Source of the DNA: an uncultured Eubacterium sp.
Lineage (GTDB): Bacteria; Bacillota; Clostridia; Lachnospirales; Lachnospiraceae
DNA: 30,933 nt
Assembly: GCA_934351445.1 (NCBI GenBank)
Contig: CAKRIZ010000025.1
Location: forward strand, 1-30,933
Direction: 5' to 3'
Shown: in pieces, positions 14,991 through 23,896 of the stretch
How positions within the stretch are numbered: the stretch's first letter is position 1
Layout of the letters: each line of letters starts with the position of its first letter
Program-made: the position numbers and the translations under genes
Notes under the pieces: generated by a model
Told to the model about the DNA's origin: nothing
Seen by the model: only the letters and a program-made list of their open reading frames with translations
Database searches by the model: none

Positions 14991-16340
14991 ATGCACGTAT
15001 GCGGAATTATCGCGGAGTACAATCCGTTTCATAGCGGACATGCCTATCAGATCGCACAGGCACGCGCAGACTCCGGCTGTGACTATCTGATCGTAATCAT
15101 GAGCGGGGACTTTGTGCAGCGCGGTGCCCCTGCAATTACAGATAAATATATCCGCGCACGCATGGCATTGGAAGCCGGTGCTGACCTGGTACTCATGATG
15201 CCCGTATACGCGAGCACCGCGAGTGCTGAGGGTTTTGCACGCGCCGGGGTTGCCACCCTGCATACGACAGGCGTGGCTGACGCAATCAGCTTTGGCTGTG
15301 AAAATCCGGCGATCTGTGGCAAACCATACCGCGATCTGGCACATATGCTCTCTGCTGAACCGGCAGAATTTCAGGCCATGCTTCAGTCAGGGCTCTCATC
15401 CGGGCTCTCCTATGCACAGGCACGCTCGAGAGCCATCCACCATTGCTGTGCAGATACATGTGACCCGGCACTGCTCGATCACCCAAATAATCTGCTGGCA
15501 TTTGAGTATATGCGTGCCATCGAATATACGCACGCGAATCTGCGGTTGTATCCGGTCAGACGTCTCGGCAGCTATCACGATTCTACCGGTGCCACAGCTG
15601 ATCCCGATAGAGCCGGCATCACAGGCGGTCCCGGCTCTATCGGTACGGCAGTAAGCCCCGGTTCATCCGGTGATATACAAGAATTTTTGTCTGCCAGCGC
15701 GTGCCGCAGCATGCTGATTGATGAACCCGAAACGGCCCTGCACACATTATACGCACAAGCTCAAATGCCTGCGCGCAGTATTGCCTTGTTGCGTCAGTAC
15801 GAGGATGCGTATGCATTTTTATCTGAAAACGACCTGACCGCGCAGCTGCATTATGCCCTGCTCACACAACAACGCTGCGGATACGCAGCCTATCTGGACT
15901 GCGCCACCGACCTGTCCGCACGCATTCTGCGGTCATTAGGTGCCTATGACCATTTTTCTGCTTTCTGTGATCTGCTGAAAAACAAGAGTCTGACACGCGC
16001 ACGCATCGCACGTGTCCTGACACATATCCTGCTGCAGCTCCCTGCGCAGCCTGCGACACCGCTTATTGATGGCAGCGGCTATGTACCTTATCTGCGCGTA
16101 CTCGGTTTTCGTTCCTCTGCTGCTGATCTATTGCACGGGATAAAGCAACAGTCACACGCGCCACTCATCACACGCCCGGCACAGATCCACGAACTGGCAC
16201 ATACAGACTCAGGCCAAGATGCCATGCAGGAATATTTTTCACAGGATCTGCTGGCATCAGATGTATACCGCAGTGCGCTCCTGCACAAATGTGGCCGCTG
16301 TTATGCAGATGATTATCGAAGAAGAATTGAAATTGTATAG
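14991..16340 (+). CDS. tmcAL: tRNA(Met) cytidine acetate ligase TmcAL (YlbM family)
   Basis: TmcAL makes N4-acetylcytidine at the wobble position (C34) of elongator tRNA-Met from acetate and ATP, via acetyl-AMP. The 449-residue product has the nucleotidyltransferase start [14 protein letters not shown] (4-17, HxGH-like), [12 protein letters not shown] (37-48) and the C-terminal region ending [23 protein letters not shown] lies upstream of the ATG at 14991. It is longer than typical relatives (about 400-415) because of a Gly/Ser/Pro-rich insert at about 198-229. In DNA that insert contains a 13-bp perfect inverted repeat. Cys and His cluster near HHCCADTC (150-157). The divergent partner ackA also handles acetate. 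Confidence 0.93.
   Translation: MHVCGIIAEYNPFHSGHAYQIAQARADSGCDYLIVIMSGDFVQRGAPAITDKYIRARMALEAGADLVLMMPVYASTASAEGFARAGVATLHTTGVADAISFGCENPAICGKPYRDLAHMLSAEPAEFQAMLQSGLSSGLSYAQARSRAIHHCCADTCDPALLDHPNNLLAFEYMRAIEYTHANLRLYPVRRLGSYHDSTGATADPDRAGITGGPGSIGTAVSPGSSGDIQEFLSASACRSMLIDEPETALHTLYAQAQMPARSIALLRQYEDAYAFLSENDLTAQLHYALLTQQRCGYAAYLDCATDLSARILRSLGAYDHFSAFCDLLKNKSLTRARIARVLTHILLQLPAQPATPLIDGSGYVPYLRVLGFRSSAADLLHGIKQQSHAPLITRPAQIHELAHTDSGQDAMQEYFSQDLLASDVYRSALLHKCGRCYADDYRRRIEIV
15604..15643. repeat. 13-bp perfect inverted repeat inside tmcAL
   Basis: Arms CCGATAGAGCCGG (15604-15616) and CCGGCTCTATCGG (15631-15643) are perfect reverse complements, separated by 14 nt. They encode part of the low-complexity Gly/Pro-rich insert of TmcAL. 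Such a stable G+C-rich stem inside a coding region may come from an inserted palindrome or may act in the mRNA. Confidence 0.75.
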
Positions 16341-16355
16341 ATCTTTCTATATAAT
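16327..16355 (+). promoter_or_regulatory. Predicted aroC promoter
   Basis: On the plus strand TTGAAA (16327-16332), 17-nt spacer, TATAAT (16350-16355). The -35 lies within the last codons of tmcAL. The 80-nt leader that follows contains a direct repeat CATATTGA (16395-16402 and 16407-16414) of unknown meaning. Confidence 0.65.
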
Positions 16356-16445
16356 AGGAGCTGTTTAAAACCGAAACGTATGCAATAACTACAACATATT
16401 GATGTGCATATTGAAACGACAATATCTTATCACCGGAGGTATCAC

Positions 16446-17546
16446 ATGGCAGGTTCAACATATGGAAAATTATTCTCAGTCACAACATGGGGCGAATCCC
16501 ACGGAAAAGGCATCGGCGTTGTCGTAGACGGCTGCCCCGCCGGCCTTGAATTAAGCGAAGACGATATTCAGCGCTATCTCGACCGCCGCAAGCCCGGTCA
16601 GTCCAAATACACGACACAGCGGAATGAAGCAGATGCTGTCCAGATTCTCTCCGGTGTATTCGAGGGGAAAACAACCGGTACACCAATCTCGCTCGTTGTA
16701 TTTAATACCGACCAGCGTTCCCGCGATTACGGCGATATTGCTGCCTATTACCGTCCCGGGCACGCAGACTATACGTTTGACGCCAAGTACGGTTTTCGCG
16801 ACTATCGCGGCGGCGGCCGTTCTTCCGGCCGTGAAACGATCGGACGTGTAGCTGCAGGTGCGATCGCAGCCAAGCTGCTGCAGACACTCGGCATTGATAT
16901 CCATGCCTATGCAACAGCCATCGGACCCGTGACGATTGACCGCAATGCCTTTGATCTCGCCGAATCCCTGAATAATCCGCTCGGTATGCCGGATGCAGCC
17001 GCAGCCACAGCTGCCCAGGAATATCTGGAGCTGTGCATCAAAAAACAGGACTCCTGCGGCGGTATTATCGAATGTACGATCACAGGCATGCCTGCCGGTA
17101 TCGGAGATCCGGTATTTGATAAATTGGATGCCAATCTGGCGAAAGCCATGCTCTCGATCGGCAGCATCAAAGGTTTTGAGATCGGAGACGGATTTGCCGC
17201 AGCCACTTCGACCGGCAGCGTCAACAATGACGCCTTCATCCTGACAGACGGCAGCATCTCCAAGGCTACGAATCATGCCGGGGGCACACTCGGCGGCATC
17301 AGTGATGGTTCACCGGTTGTATTCCGCGTTGCCGTCAAGCCGACCCCTTCCATCAGCCAGACACAAAAGACTGTGAATCAGTCCGGCGAAGAGATCGACA
17401 TTGCCATCAAAGGCCGTCATGATCCGATTATCGTTCCGCGTGCCATCGTAGTCGTGGAATGCATGGCCGCAATCACTGCTCTCGATCTGCTGCTCACAAA
17501 TATGAGTGCAACTGTCGATCATCTGAAAAAGATCTACGAACGTTAA
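16446..17546 (+). CDS. aroC: Chorismate synthase
   Basis: AroC converts 5-enolpyruvylshikimate-3-phosphate to chorismate, the last common step to aromatic amino acids, and needs reduced FMN. The 366-residue product has the family signatures [18 protein letters not shown] (16 onwards), [19 protein letters not shown] then [15 protein letters not shown], and the C-terminal [18 protein letters not shown] chose the ATG at 16446 because GGAGGT precedes it and the family starts MAGSTYG. It is a single gene, not part of an aro cluster. Its stop codon overlaps that of the converging comEC. Confidence 0.97.
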   Translation: MAGSTYGKLFSVTTWGESHGKGIGVVVDGCPAGLELSEDDIQRYLDRRKPGQSKYTTQRNEADAVQILSGVFEGKTTGTPISLVVFNTDQRSRDYGDIAAYYRPGHADYTFDAKYGFRDYRGGGRSSGRETIGRVAAGAIAAKLLQTLGIDIHAYATAIGPVTIDRNAFDLAESLNNPLGMPDAAAATAAQEYLELCIKKQDSCGGIIECTITGMPAGIGDPVFDKLDANLAKAMLSIGSIKGFEIGDGFAAATSTGSVNNDAFILTDGSISKATNHAGGTLGGISDGSPVVFRVAVKPTPSISQTQKTVNQSGEEIDIAIKGRHDPIIVPRAIVVVECMAAITALDLLLTNMSATVDHLKKIYER

Positions 17547-19900
17547 GTTCTGCCCGGAACATTTTCCGATGTACCATCGGATACATATCCGCATACTGTC
17601 AGTCCGCCTTGTACGAGGCGGACTTTTATCTGTCCACTGTACATCGTATACAGGATGTAGCTGCCGCTGGCCCGTATATTTTCTACCGCCTCCTGTGACG
17701 GATGTCCGTAACGGTTACGGCGCGCACAGGAGATGACTGACAGCTTTGGTGACAAGGCAGCTACATATGCCGCAGTATTGGAATATCTCGATCCATGATG
17801 TGCTGCCTTGTAGAGATCGACCGGCTGCGCCAGTCCGCGTTCTAATAACTCACGTTCTTCTTCCGCCCCGATATCTCCCGTAAACAGTGCTTTCACATGT
17901 GCATCCTCATACAGACATACCATGCACGCGGCATTCGAATCCGTGAGTTGTCTCACAGGCGCCAGTATGCGCATACATTCACGCGCCGTCTCTCCCTGTT
18001 TTCCCTTACGCCTGTGCCCTATCCGGTTCAGATACAATGTCTGCCCGGCTTTCACCTGCATGAGAGGCACACCGCAGCACTCCACCGTCTGCAGCAGCTT
18101 CTGCTTTGCCTGACTATCCGGCATGTCATTCGCGATCACCACACACCTCACATCATAACCAGCCTCCAGCACTTCATAAAATCCATTCACATGATCCTCA
18201 TCCGCATGGGAGATCAGCCAGTAATCTACAGCGCGGATTCCCTTTGATTTCAAAAACGGTAATATCCGGTAAGTACCGACTCCAGTTACATCGGAACTGC
18301 CTCCATCCACAAAACACACCGCACCTGAAGCTGTCCGTATCATCGCACCATCTCCCTGTCCAACATCCAGATAACTGATCTCAAGCCCACGCTGGTCACG
18401 TGACGGCAGCATTAATATCATGATAAGACAGACTGCCACCGGCAGCATCCGTATCATCCGCCGTTTTCCACGATACCTTGTCTTTCCCCACAATAACGCC
18501 GTAGCAAGCAGTAAATAATAGATCAATATCTGTCCCTGTGACGGCCGTCCACAGATCAATGCTGCATACGGCAGACGGTCAGCCAACCCACAGGTCCATA
18601 CATAGACAGCTGCAACTATCCGACAGGGCACCAGCAATACACGTGCAGCCGCGCACCATCCAACACCCACCAAGCCACCGAGTAGTCCACACCCAACCGC
18701 CAGTCCTGCATATGGAATCAACAGCAGGTTTAATAGCAGCGCATATACCGGCAGCTCGTAATAGCTGTATGCTACAAGTGGAAGCGTAGCCAACTGGAGC
18801 AGCCCCGCCACAAACAACGGATGCAGCCATCGGTACGCGCCTTCCGTTGTACTCCTAGCTGTATCCCTAGCTGTATCCCCGGATAACATATCACCCGATA
18901 CGGCTAGTGCCGCCACCGCCACAAAGGAAAAGCGAAATCCCATATCCCCGGTCAAAAACGGGTTGTCAGCCAATACCACCACCGCCACCACTGACAGTGC
19001 AGACCATAGATCGTAACCTCTTCCAAGATACTGTGCCATCAAATATATCCCAAACATCCCAATCGCCCGCCTCGCAGAGACGCCCCAGCCGATCATCGTA
19101 CCGTACAATATCAGGAAACCCATTGTCATAGCACAACGGAAAACACAGGTACACCTTCCTTTTCTCAGTACCCGGTAAATCCCCATGCCGATCAGACTGA
19201 TATGCATGCCTGAGATCGCCAGAATATGACTAAACCCAGCCCGCTGAAACATTCGTCTGACATCTGCGTCCAGCAAGGTCTTTTCCCCTGTGACCATCGC
19301 CGCCATCATTCCTGCGGATGTCTCCGGCAGACATACCTCATACACCCGGCACATCTGTGTGCGCAGCAAATACAGGCACTCCCGCCATAGGTGAATGCCC
19401 TGTGGTATTTTCACGCAACGGATCTCATCCGCCCGGATCTGACCCATGACACGTCTGCACTTATAATATTGTCTTTGATTGAATTGCCCCTCATTGCGAG
19501 GGATATCGAACTCCCTGACCGATCCATTGACCGATAGAATACAGTCCAGCGGGTATCCGCCGTCCTGCGTAGACACAATCACCCGATTTTGATAATCCGG
19601 CAGCTCCAGCGTAAGCTGCCAGCCATTTTTCTGTTCTTCCTTGCCAATCAGCGTCCCACACACACTGACCTGCTGCTCCCGAAATAACGTCTGCCGTTCC
19701 GACTGCCAGATCCGTCCGGCACGCACCTGACAACCCGCACCGAGTATGCCGGCTGCAAGGAGCAGCCCTCCTCTGAGCATACACTCGCGGTAGTGTTTCT
19801 GCATAATCAGCGGATAAAACAACACCGCCAATAAAATAGCAGCCGGCAGCATCCACCACCGGCTGCCTGTCTGATACAACAGAATCCCACATAAAAACAT
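17543..19900 (-). CDS. comEC: DNA uptake channel protein ComEC/Rec2
   Basis: ComEC forms the inner-membrane channel for single-stranded DNA during transformation. The 785-residue product has N-terminal hydrophobic segments and a DUF4131-like region (1-160), the multi-helix Competence domain (about 185-490; FSHILAISGMHISLIGMGIY near its start), and a C-terminal metallo-beta-lactamase domain with DVGQGD (about 512), HADEDH (565-570), TGD (674) and HHGS (701). All the usual metal-ligand motifs are present, so a nuclease function is possible. The ATG at 19900 has no good ribosome site. A strong AAAGGAGG lies at 19956-19949, within the end of the preceding gene, so initiation may occur upstream at a non-ATG codon. 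It is the last gene of the comEA operon. Confidence 0.93.
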   Translation of the reverse strand: MFLCGILLYQTGSRWWMLPAAILLAVLFYPLIMQKHYRECMLRGGLLLAAGILGAGCQVRAGRIWQSERQTLFREQQVSVCGTLIGKEEQKNGWQLTLELPDYQNRVIVSTQDGGYPLDCILSVNGSVREFDIPRNEGQFNQRQYYKCRRVMGQIRADEIRCVKIPQGIHLWRECLYLLRTQMCRVYEVCLPETSAGMMAAMVTGEKTLLDADVRRMFQRAGFSHILAISGMHISLIGMGIYRVLRKGRCTCVFRCAMTMGFLILYGTMIGWGVSARRAIGMFGIYLMAQYLGRGYDLWSALSVVAVVVLADNPFLTGDMGFRFSFVAVAALAVSGDMLSGDTARDTARSTTEGAYRWLHPLFVAGLLQLATLPLVAYSYYELPVYALLLNLLLIPYAGLAVGCGLLGGLVGVGWCAAARVLLVPCRIVAAVYVWTCGLADRLPYAALICGRPSQGQILIYYLLLATALLWGKTRYRGKRRMIRMLPVAVCLIMILMLPSRDQRGLEISYLDVGQGDGAMIRTASGAVCFVDGGSSDVTGVGTYRILPFLKSKGIRAVDYWLISHADEDHVNGFYEVLEAGYDVRCVVIANDMPDSQAKQKLLQTVECCGVPLMQVKAGQTLYLNRIGHRRKGKQGETARECMRILAPVRQLTDSNAACMVCLYEDAHVKALFTGDIGAEEERELLERGLAQPVDLYKAAHHGSRYSNTAAYVAALSPKLSVISCARRNRYGHPSQEAVENIRASGSYILYTMYSGQIKVRLVQGGLTVCGYVSDGTSENVPGRT

Positions 19901-19925
19901 CAGCGTTATCTGACAGCTTAACCGT

Positions 19926-20915
19926 CTAATCCAATGGATGTTTATTCTCCTCCTTTATGTCATTGACAATGACTTCCCGGCTGCTGTCTGCCAGACGCAC
20001 ATAAGAAAGATCCTCTTCATAGATCGTACTGAGCAGCATGTTCTCACGATATACACCCGACGTATCACCGTTGATTGATATCTGTACTTTATCTATATGC
20101 GGCAGTGCCGTAAGCGAATCCACCAGTGAATAGATGACGATCGGTTCCTGAATATTATAATTCTGGGTTCTGAAACCATCATCCAGACTGACATAACAGA
20201 TCCGGTCCGCTACTGATACATTGACCAAAGCCGTTTCCGGCGGGATTGATGCCACGGCATCGTTACTCCTTGGCCCGTCCAGCAGATGTTCGATCACGAG
20301 CTTTTCCAGTGACACATTACTGTTATAGTAGACACGCTGTGTTTCCAGCACCAGCCCATCTCCCGCTGCATTTGAAAAATACAGATCCAGTGTCGCATGT
20401 TGGATCGAGTTGATCTGTTCGCCCGGATTGACAACAAAATCATCCGGTGTCATCTGCCCTACTTCATTTCCGCGTGTATCCTCCAATGGTTCACCGTCTA
20501 CGAAAAACTCCAGACATGCCACACCTTCCACCTGCGTCAGTGTCTGTACCAGTGCAAGTCTGCACAGAATCTCCGGCACCGCATCTATCGAATGGTACGC
20601 ATCGTTGAAATAGACCTTCAAATCACCATCTTGTCCCAGCTTCGTTTTCGTCACTTGTACACCTTCCGGAATCGGTCTGACGAGATCCACATCACCGGAA
20701 TCCGTTGAGAGTACATCTATCAGTTCCCTGACCAGCAGCTCTGTATCTGCCTGATCTGCATTCGGATCATAGCCGACACGCACCGTCTTTGTCTGTTCCT
20801 TATCGAGATAACTGATCTGCAGCTCGCCTTCCTGCTTTTTCGCTCCATCACAGCCACAGCAGAACATGCAGACCAATAACATTGCCACGGTCAGGATCAT
20901 ATATTTTTTTCTCAT
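19926..20915 (-). CDS. GerMN-domain lipoprotein
   Basis: This 329-residue predicted lipoprotein has a short basic N-terminus, a hydrophobic segment (6-18) and a cysteine cluster (CMFCCGC, 16-22) that includes the likely lipid-anchored Cys (20 or 22). Two GerMN-like repeats follow (about 40-155 and 170-300); the second shows DLYFSNAAGDGLVLETQRV and ERLVIEHLL-type spacing (EKLVIEHLLDGPRS). GerMN domains occur in the spore-germination protein GerM and in LpqB-type lipoproteins next to histidine kinases; their ligand is not established. I chose the ATG at 20915 because AGGAGG precedes it. It lies 10 nt after the histidine kinase, so an accessory or sensory role for that kinase is a reasonable inference. 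Confidence 0.82.
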   Translation of the reverse strand: MRKKYMILTVAMLLVCMFCCGCDGAKKQEGELQISYLDKEQTKTVRVGYDPNADQADTELLVRELIDVLSTDSGDVDLVRPIPEGVQVTKTKLGQDGDLKVYFNDAYHSIDAVPEILCRLALVQTLTQVEGVACLEFFVDGEPLEDTRGNEVGQMTPDDFVVNPGEQINSIQHATLDLYFSNAAGDGLVLETQRVYYNSNVSLEKLVIEHLLDGPRSNDAVASIPPETALVNVSVADRICYVSLDDGFRTQNYNIQEPIVIYSLVDSLTALPHIDKVQISINGDTSGVYRENMLLSTIYEEDLSYVRLADSSREVIVNDIKEENKHPLD

Positions 20916-20925
20916 ACAATGCCTC

Positions 20926-22362
20926 CTATCCCGCAATATATTTGAGTGGTATGCGCACAGTAAAGATCGTACCCTCGCCCTCAGTCGAAAAAGCCTTGAT
21001 TGCTCCACGGTGCATTAAAATTACATTTCTGGTGATCGCCAGACCCAGACCCGTACCACCGATCTCACGTGAATGGGACTTATCCACCCGGTAAAAACGC
21101 TCATAGATGTGATCCAGTGATTCCTCCGGAATACCGATACCGTTATCCTCTACCTTGACATAGAAATACTGATGATCCGCATTGAGTGATACATGCACCC
21201 ATCCATCCTGCTTGTCATTATATTTCACCGCATTTTCAATCAGATTGGTGAGTGCCAGCGACATCTTTGTCTCGTCAATCTCGGCAGTAACCGGGCGAAA
21301 ACTCTCCAACACCAGTTCAATCTTCTGTTTCTCTGCAATCGGCATGAGCCGTTTCATGATCAGTTCGAGCAGCTCATTGACATTGACAGAACTGATATTG
21401 ATACTGTCAGCAGCCTTGTCCATCTTTACAAGCGAAAGCAGATCTGTAATAATCTTATTCTCGCGCTCGATCTCCGACGCGATATCGACCATAAATTCCT
21501 GGTACAATTCGACCGGTGCACCTTCCTGGGCAGTCAGCGAATCTGCCAGCACCTTCATAGATGTCAGCGGTGTCTTCAGCTCGTGCGACACATTGGAAAC
21601 AAATTCCTGTCTGGATTCATCCAATAACTTCATATTTTTGAGCATCGCGTTGATATTGGCAGATATCTCCTCTGTCTCCGAATAATTATCAATCATCAGC
21701 ATATCCTCTCCATAGCCGATCTGGATATCCTCGATGGAACGTTTCATCCTGCCAAACGGCCGTGAGATATGGTTTGCCGCAATAATCGCACATACAACTA
21801 ACAGGATCGACACACACAACTGAATAATCAGTGCTACATTTTTCAGATATGCCAGCGCATCACGCACGTTATCCGTGGACACACTCACCAGCAGCACACC
21901 CAGGATCTTCTGCGTCTCCACATTGCGGATCGGCAGCGTGAGCTGGATATAACGGTTGAGCGAATCATATTTGCTGGACTCTTTCCCCTGAAAACTTGTG
22001 GCCACCTCTTCTGAGATAATGATCTTGGAGGTGTCAAGGTCATAGGTGTCCTTGATAATATGAAAGGTATTATCTACGACGAGAATTCTGCCATCATAGA
22101 TATTACAGATAAGTTCTACCCTTGAGTTGATAGATTCCTGGGAAACATCCTCGAGATAGCCGCTATTGGCAATCTGATCTGACAGAATCTTTGCCTGGCT
22201 GAGAATATCAATCGTCCGGTTTGCCACCGCACGGCTCTCATAGGCACGCAGCAGTCCGATACGCAGTGCAAAACCCGGCACAATTCCAAAAATGACGAGT
22301 ACAATAATCAAACGGAAACGCAGACTCTTAAAAAAGCTGCGCAGTTTCTTTTTCGACTTCAT
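20926..22362 (-). CDS. Sensor histidine kinase (WalK/PhoR-like)
   Basis: A 478-residue membrane kinase. It has one transmembrane helix (about 17-37), an extracytoplasmic sensor region of about 135 residues that resembles a Cache/PAS-like fold (GRILVVDNTFHIIKDTYD), a second helix (about 175-197), and a HAMP-like linker (198-250). The HisKA dimerisation region has His260 in SHELKTPLTS. The ATPase domain has NLIENAVKYN (373-382), DNGIGIP (406-412) and GGTGLGL (435-441). AAGGA precedes the ATG at 22362. The response regulator gene lies 25 nt upstream and is its likely partner. The signal sensed is unknown. Position between comEA and comEC is unusual. Confidence 0.9.
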   Translation of the reverse strand: MKSKKKLRSFFKSLRFRLIIVLVIFGIVPGFALRIGLLRAYESRAVANRTIDILSQAKILSDQIANSGYLEDVSQESINSRVELICNIYDGRILVVDNTFHIIKDTYDLDTSKIIISEEVATSFQGKESSKYDSLNRYIQLTLPIRNVETQKILGVLLVSVSTDNVRDALAYLKNVALIIQLCVSILLVVCAIIAANHISRPFGRMKRSIEDIQIGYGEDMLMIDNYSETEEISANINAMLKNMKLLDESRQEFVSNVSHELKTPLTSMKVLADSLTAQEGAPVELYQEFMVDIASEIERENKIITDLLSLVKMDKAADSINISSVNVNELLELIMKRLMPIAEKQKIELVLESFRPVTAEIDETKMSLALTNLIENAVKYNDKQDGWVHVSLNADHQYFYVKVEDNGIGIPEESLDHIYERFYRVDKSHSREIGGTGLGLAITRNVILMHRGAIKAFSTEGEGTIFTVRIPLKYIAG

Positions 22363-22387
22363 GTTTTTTATTCCTTATACCTGTTTC

Positions 22388-23077
22388 TCATCCACGATAA
22401 TAATAGCCGACACCCCATTTGGTGTGGACATATTTCGGCTCGCTGGGGTTTGTCTCGATCTTTTCACGCAATCGGCGCACATGTACATCTACAGTACGCA
22501 CATCACCCGGATAATCTGCTCCCCACACAAGCTGTAACAGTTTTTCACGGCTGAACACCTTGTTCTGGTTCGTCACAAACAGCTCGAGCAGCTCGAACTC
22601 ACGAGCTGTCAGATTGACCTCCCTGCCGAGGATGAACAGTCTGCGGCTATCCAGATCCAGCTTCAGATCACCATTCTCGATGACCTGTTCTTTTACAGGT
22701 GCGGCTTTCTTGGCACCGGTTCTACGCATGATCGCTTTGATCCGCGCCTTTACCTCCAGAATATTAAAAGGCTTTGTGATATAATCATCCGCTCCATACT
22801 CCAGTCCGAGGATCTTGTCCATATCATCGCCCTTGGCAGTCAGCATCACAATCGGCACATCAGAAAATTCACGGATATGCTGACAGACTTCAAATCCATC
22901 CATCTTGGGCAGCATCAGATCGAGCAGAATCATGTCGTATGCGTGTTCTGTCGCCAGACGCAGTGCTTCCTCTCCGTCATATGCACATTCTACCTCCATA
23001 CCATCCTGCTCCAGCGAAAAACGTATTCCTTTCACAATCAGCTTTTCATCATCTACCACAAGCACCTTTTTTGCCAT
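22388..23077 (-). CDS. OmpR/PhoB-family response regulator
   Basis: A 229-residue transcription factor with an N-terminal receiver domain (acidic pair Asp9/Asp10, phosphoacceptor Asp53 in LLDLMLP, Thr80, Lys102 in TKPF) and a C-terminal winged-helix domain (about 130-228; NLTAREFELLELF, VDVHVRRLREKIE, VHTKWGVGYYY). The ATG at 23077 has AGAGGTG upstream. The frame is open six codons further, without a ribosome site. It lies 32 nt after comEA and 25 nt before its kinase. The overall sequence resembles WalR/YycF-like regulators, but neighbours typical of walRK (walH, walI, walJ) are absent, so I do not assign that name. Confidence 0.93.
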   Translation of the reverse strand: MAKKVLVVDDEKLIVKGIRFSLEQDGMEVECAYDGEEALRLATEHAYDMILLDLMLPKMDGFEVCQHIREFSDVPIVMLTAKGDDMDKILGLEYGADDYITKPFNILEVKARIKAIMRRTGAKKAAPVKEQVIENGDLKLDLDSRRLFILGREVNLTAREFELLELFVTNQNKVFSREKLLQLVWGADYPGDVRTVDVHVRRLREKIETNPSEPKYVHTKWGVGYYYRG

Positions 23078-23109
23078 TCTACACCTCTCCCGCACTGTCC
23101 CGTGCCAGC

Positions 23110-23793
23110 CTATTCTACTTTAATATAATCCTCAAGTCTTGCAAAAATCCCGTCCTTGATTCCCTCGATATTTTTAATATCTTCGATCGCCGCAAATGCA
23201 CCATGCTGCTCCCTGTATGCAAGAATGCTATTTGCCTTCGCATCACCGATACCCGGCAGCGTCTTTAACTCCTCCGCATCTGCGGTGTTGAGATTCACCT
23301 TACCATCTGAATCCGCTTCCTGTATGATGCGCTGCTCCTGTTCCTCATCTGCCGTCAGGATCTCGATCATCTCTCCGTCCGTGAGCACCCTGGCCTGATT
23401 CACAGCCGTTGGCGACGCATCATCTGTCATACCACCAGCCATCGCCACCGCCTCATAAATGCGGCTGCCCTCTGCCAGCTCATAGACACCGGGATGCACG
23501 ACTGCACCACATACATATACGGCCAGACGCTGACCGTCAGACGCGCGCTGCGCACTGCCATCCCCAGCCTGTCCTGCCGGCTGATCCGTCACTGCCGTCT
23601 CATTTGTTTTCGCATCGGTATCAACCGCATCTGCAGGCTCCCACGCATTTTCCTGTAGCTGTACAGCACCATCCCCGGTTACATCCTGTCCGGGCATCGT
23701 GATCCTGTCAGATGCACATCCATATAAAAGTAACAGCAGAAGGCAACTACATGCTGCCTTTGCTGTCTTCTTTTGCATTTTTATTTGTTTCAT
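23110..23793 (-). CDS. comEA: Competence protein ComEA, predicted lipoprotein
   Basis: ComEA is the surface receptor for double-stranded DNA in transformation. The 227-residue product has a lipoprotein-type signal (LLLLLLYGCAS; probable lipid Cys26), an Ala/Asp-rich linker (about 30-88), an SLBB domain (about 90-146; VYVCGAVVHPGVYEL), and a C-terminal double helix-hairpin-helix DNA-binding domain (about 165-226; VNLNTADAEELKTLPGIG). In B. subtilis ComEA the anchor is a transmembrane helix, so the lipobox here is a variation. AAAGGAG precedes the ATG at 23793. It is the first gene of the operon that ends with comEC; no comEB is present. Confidence 0.92.
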   Translation of the reverse strand: MKQIKMQKKTAKAACSCLLLLLLYGCASDRITMPGQDVTGDGAVQLQENAWEPADAVDTDAKTNETAVTDQPAGQAGDGSAQRASDGQRLAVYVCGAVVHPGVYELAEGSRIYEAVAMAGGMTDDASPTAVNQARVLTDGEMIEILTADEEQEQRIIQEADSDGKVNLNTADAEELKTLPGIGDAKANSILAYREQHGAFAAIEDIKNIEGIKDGIFARLEDYIKVE

Positions 23794-23848
23794 TTATGGC
23801 TCCTTTCCCACACCGGCTGCAGAAAAGGACATACAAAGCGATACTTTT

Positions 23849-23877
23849 ATTTTATCCGAGATTTTTAAATATTACAA
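23849..23877 (-). promoter_or_regulatory. Predicted promoter of the comEA-RR-HK-GerMN-comEC operon
   Basis: On the minus strand TTGTAA (23877-23872), 17-nt spacer, TAAAAT (23854-23849), about 55 nt before comEA. It lies in the argD-comEA gap, where I see no terminator. The match is moderate. No recognisable competence (ComK/SigH/SigX) box is seen. Confidence 0.5.
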
Positions 23878-23896
23878 CCCTTGATTGGCTCATTTT

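Noticed and set aside
14799..15344. N-terminal extension of ackA by 181 codons
   Set aside because: The upstream frame overlaps the tmcAL coding region on the other strand and the divergent promoters; AckA homology begins at [12 protein letters not shown].
16551..17276. Long minus-strand open frame (241 codons) within aroC
   Set aside because: It is fully antisense to the well-conserved aroC, has no recognisable motif and no ribosome site; the high G+C codon pattern of aroC explains it.
22388..23077. Naming the response regulator and kinase walR/walK
   Set aside because: The sequences are similar in type, but the usual neighbours are absent and the kinase sensor and PAS arrangement differ; a generic call is safer.
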